Assembly (NCBI GenBank): GCA_021815065.1
Contig: JAKAHI010000077.1
Span: 1-6,604 of the forward strand
Direction of reading: 5' to 3'
Source of the DNA: a bacterium
Lineage (GTDB): Bacteria > JAMCPX01
DNA: 6,604 bases
The position numbers were made by a program, and so were the translations under genes. Below, piece by piece: positions 4,623-6,604 of this stretch. The notes under the pieces are model-generated. The model searched no databases. It saw only the letters and a program-made list of their open reading frames with translations, and had not been told where the DNA came from. Each line of letters opens with the position of its first letter. The stretch's first letter is position 1.

Positions 4623-6604
4623 TTAATACAGGTACGTGTTGTATATCCGCCGTATTCCGGATGTTTTATCCATTAAGGCGCTCAGGAAGTCTTTCCCGCA
4701 CGACCTGCCTTTAAACCCCATACGCATGGCTATCGGCTCGAGTTCTTTCTCGTTTTTCGGGATCTTCTCCACGGAGAAGTCCTTGTCAATCCGCATCCTG
4801 TTTTCCAGCTTTCTCAGAAACATATATCCGTCTTTTAACTTATCCATATCCTTTTTGCTTATATATCCTTTTTCCATCAGGACTTCCAATGCAAGGAAGG
4901 TGTTCCGCTCATAGATAGCCGCATCCTCGCTGCCGTAGGTCAATTCAAGATACTGGACGATGAACTCTATGTCCATGAGACCGCCGGTGCCCTTTTTAAA
5001 ATTAAAGCTGGCGGCATCGTTCTGGATACTTTTTTCCAGCCGCATGCGCATGTCGTGTATTTGCAATCTGAGGCTTTCGTCCTTTGCGATCGAGGACATG
5101 ATTTCCGGCATCGCGGAAAATATTTTATTGAGAATCTGCTGAGGGCCTGTTATGCCTCTTGCCTTCAGTAAGGCCTGTTTTTCCCACATCATCGAACTTT
5201 CTTTGTGGTACTGTATAAACGAATCCATGCTGGCAACGAGAGGACCAAGATTGCCGGACGGCCGGAGCCTTGTGTCTATGGTGTACGCGTGACCAATCTC
5301 CGTGGATATACTGATCGCCGTAATAAAACGCTGCACCACCTTGGAAAAATATTCCTGGGGTGACACCTGTTTTGTGGTTTGTTTATCGCTCCCGTATACG
5401 AAAACAAGGTCAAGATCGGAGTTGTAATTCAATTCCCTGCTCCCGAGCTTGCCCATGCCGAGTACCACGATGCCGTTTTCCTCCATGTCCGGTATTTTGC
5501 CGTAGACAGACTCGAGTTCTTCCATGACAAATTTTAATGTTATGTCTATGATAACATCCGCAAGCATGCTGAGTTGTTCGGAAACCTCAACAATATTGAG
5601 ATTATCGTTTATGTCGTTGATACCGATACGTAATGTTTCTTTGAACTTGAATTCCCTGATAAGCCTTAACTTATCCTCGTAATCTTTTAACTGATGGTAT
5701 GCCTCATAAAGCTCATGATGCATGTCCTCATAACTGCGTTCGAGTGAAACATACCGGGCAAGAACAAGAGAGTCCAGATATTCCGGGTAGTTTATAAGCA
5801 GGTGCGACAGATAATCCGACATACTGAAAAATTGTATCAGGGTCGACATGGTTTTCGGATTCTCCTTCAGTAATGAAAAGAATATACCACGTGCTCCGAT
5901 CTTCTTCATAAACTCCACAAGGTGCTCGATGGATGCGTCCGGATCGACGGTTTCCGAGGCACCCTTTAAAAATACCGGAGAAAGCCACGTGAAGATGCGT
6001 TTTGTTTTTTCACTGTACCGTGTGCCCGGAACACCTTCCCTCAGGATTTGTATATACTCAATAATCCTGTCGATATCCCGGAACCCCATTTTTTGCAGTT
6101 TCTGCCGGATATCCTTCTCAGGTGTGCCGGGAAGGAACAAGCGGACGATATCATCCGGTCTCTGGGTTTCTATGATTTTTTCCTGCTCATAAAACAACTG
6201 CTGAAAATAATCGTGTACAAGGTCCCTTGTCCCGGAAAGCCTTGCAGAAGCCATGCTGTAAGCATCTGCCGACAATCGCTCTTCCGGGGTTAACATACCG
6301 CGCAATACCCGCCTTTCGTCTTTTTTATCCTGCGGCATTTTATGGTTCTGCAGCATCTGGTATTGCTGAATTCTATGCTCCAGTGTCCTCAAGAGCAGAT
6401 AGGACTGCGTCAGCTTCTGAGCATCGTCCTTCTTGAGCATATCGAACTGCGACAACCGTTCTATGGCGGTAACTGTCGATCGCACCCGTAAATCCCTTTC
6501 CTTTCCGCCCCGTATCAGCTGCATCACCTGCGTATAAAACTCCAGCTCCCGGATGCCGCCCTCCCCAAGCTTTACATCCCATGTCTGTTCCATTCCTTTG
6601 ATGA
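4623..6604 (-). CDS. glnE: Glutamine synthetase adenylyltransferase/adenylyl-removing enzyme, C-terminal two thirds
   Basis: The frame is open to the right edge (IKG before the Met at 6593), so that Met is internal and the true start lies outside. About 659 of the roughly 950 residues usual for GlnE are present. GlnE adds AMP to, and removes it from, a tyrosine of glutamine synthetase in response to PII and glutamine. Counting from the Met at 6593, the visible part begins with the KLGEGGIRELEF motif (8-19) that closes the N-terminal adenylyl-removing region. A helical linker follows, with the ENPKTMSTLIQFF stretch near 244. Then comes the adenylyltransferase domain: GMGKLG (379-384), SDLDLVF (392-398) with the metal-binding Asp pair, and DTRLRPSGNLGPLV (440-453). 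The KGTGGLMDIEFIVQYLEL stretch (534-551) and a helical C-terminus complete it. The transferase half looks intact. The catalytic motif of the removing half is not in the window. The gene ends 101 bases before rplM, without a clear terminator. Confidence 0.95.
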   Translation of the reverse strand, partial: IKGMEQTWDVKLGEGGIRELEFYTQVMQLIRGGKERDLRVRSTVTAIERLSQFDMLKKDDAQKLTQSYLLLRTLEHRIQQYQMLQNHKMPQDKKDERRVLRGMLTPEERLSADAYSMASARLSGTRDLVHDYFQQLFYEQEKIIETQRPDDIVRLFLPGTPEKDIRQKLQKMGFRDIDRIIEYIQILREGVPGTRYSEKTKRIFTWLSPVFLKGASETVDPDASIEHLVEFMKKIGARGIFFSLLKENPKTMSTLIQFFSMSDYLSHLLINYPEYLDSLVLARYVSLERSYEDMHHELYEAYHQLKDYEDKLRLIREFKFKETLRIGINDINDNLNIVEVSEQLSMLADVIIDITLKFVMEELESVYGKIPDMEENGIVVLGMGKLGSRELNYNSDLDLVFVYGSDKQTTKQVSPQEYFSKVVQRFITAISISTEIGHAYTIDTRLRPSGNLGPLVASMDSFIQYHKESSMMWEKQALLKARGITGPQQILNKIFSAMPEIMSSIAKDESLRLQIHDMRMRLEKSIQNDAASFNFKKGTGGLMDIEFIVQYLELTYGSEDAAIYERNTFLALEVLMEKGYISKKDMDKLKDGYMFLRKLENRMRIDKDFSVEKIPKNEKELEPIAMRMGFKGRSCGKDFLSALMDKTSGIRRIYNTYLY

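Overview
The window is a piece of a bacterial chromosome at moderate GC. It is most consistent with an anaerobic, deltaproteobacterium-like organism (Desulfobacterota or a relative), though this is an inference. The evidence is a 13-heme c-type cytochrome beside an outer-membrane-type beta-barrel, a lysine-tailed DksA/TraR zinc-finger protein, and argC placed directly after rplM-rpsI, an order I recall from Geobacter-type genomes. No 16S rRNA or other strict marker is present.

Left part, + strand (1-1859): the 3' end of a gene for a probable outer-membrane beta-barrel is followed after 12 bases by a complete gene for a 349-residue multiheme cytochrome with 13 CXXCH motifs and a possible lipoprotein signal. 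The pair resembles one half of a porin-cytochrome conduit that carries electrons across the outer membrane. The start of the barrel and any further cytochromes would lie upstream of the window.

Middle (1860-2639): a 165-base AT-rich spacer holds a nested inverted repeat and an imperfect direct repeat. It precedes a 204-residue DksA/TraR-family protein with an intact C4 zinc finger, a very lysine-rich N-terminal tail and a coiled-coil tip that appears to depart from the DxxDxA motif.

Right part, - strand (2642-6604): reading in the direction of transcription, glnE (start outside the window) is followed by a 101-base gap with a recognisable sigma70-type promoter. Then come rplM and rpsI (ribosomal proteins L13 and S9, overlapping by 8 bases) and argC (arginine biosynthesis, 4 bases after rpsI). 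The last three look like one transcription unit. argC meets the dksA-like gene tail to tail with only 2 bases between the stop codons and no visible terminator.

The - strand genes are ordinary housekeeping: nitrogen regulation of glutamine synthetase, ribosome assembly and arginine synthesis. The part most worth a second look is the barrel-cytochrome pair, especially the modular 3+3+2+2+2+1 heme layout of the cytochrome. No mobile element, CRISPR array, tRNA or rRNA was seen. No stretch longer than 165 bases lacks a gene.
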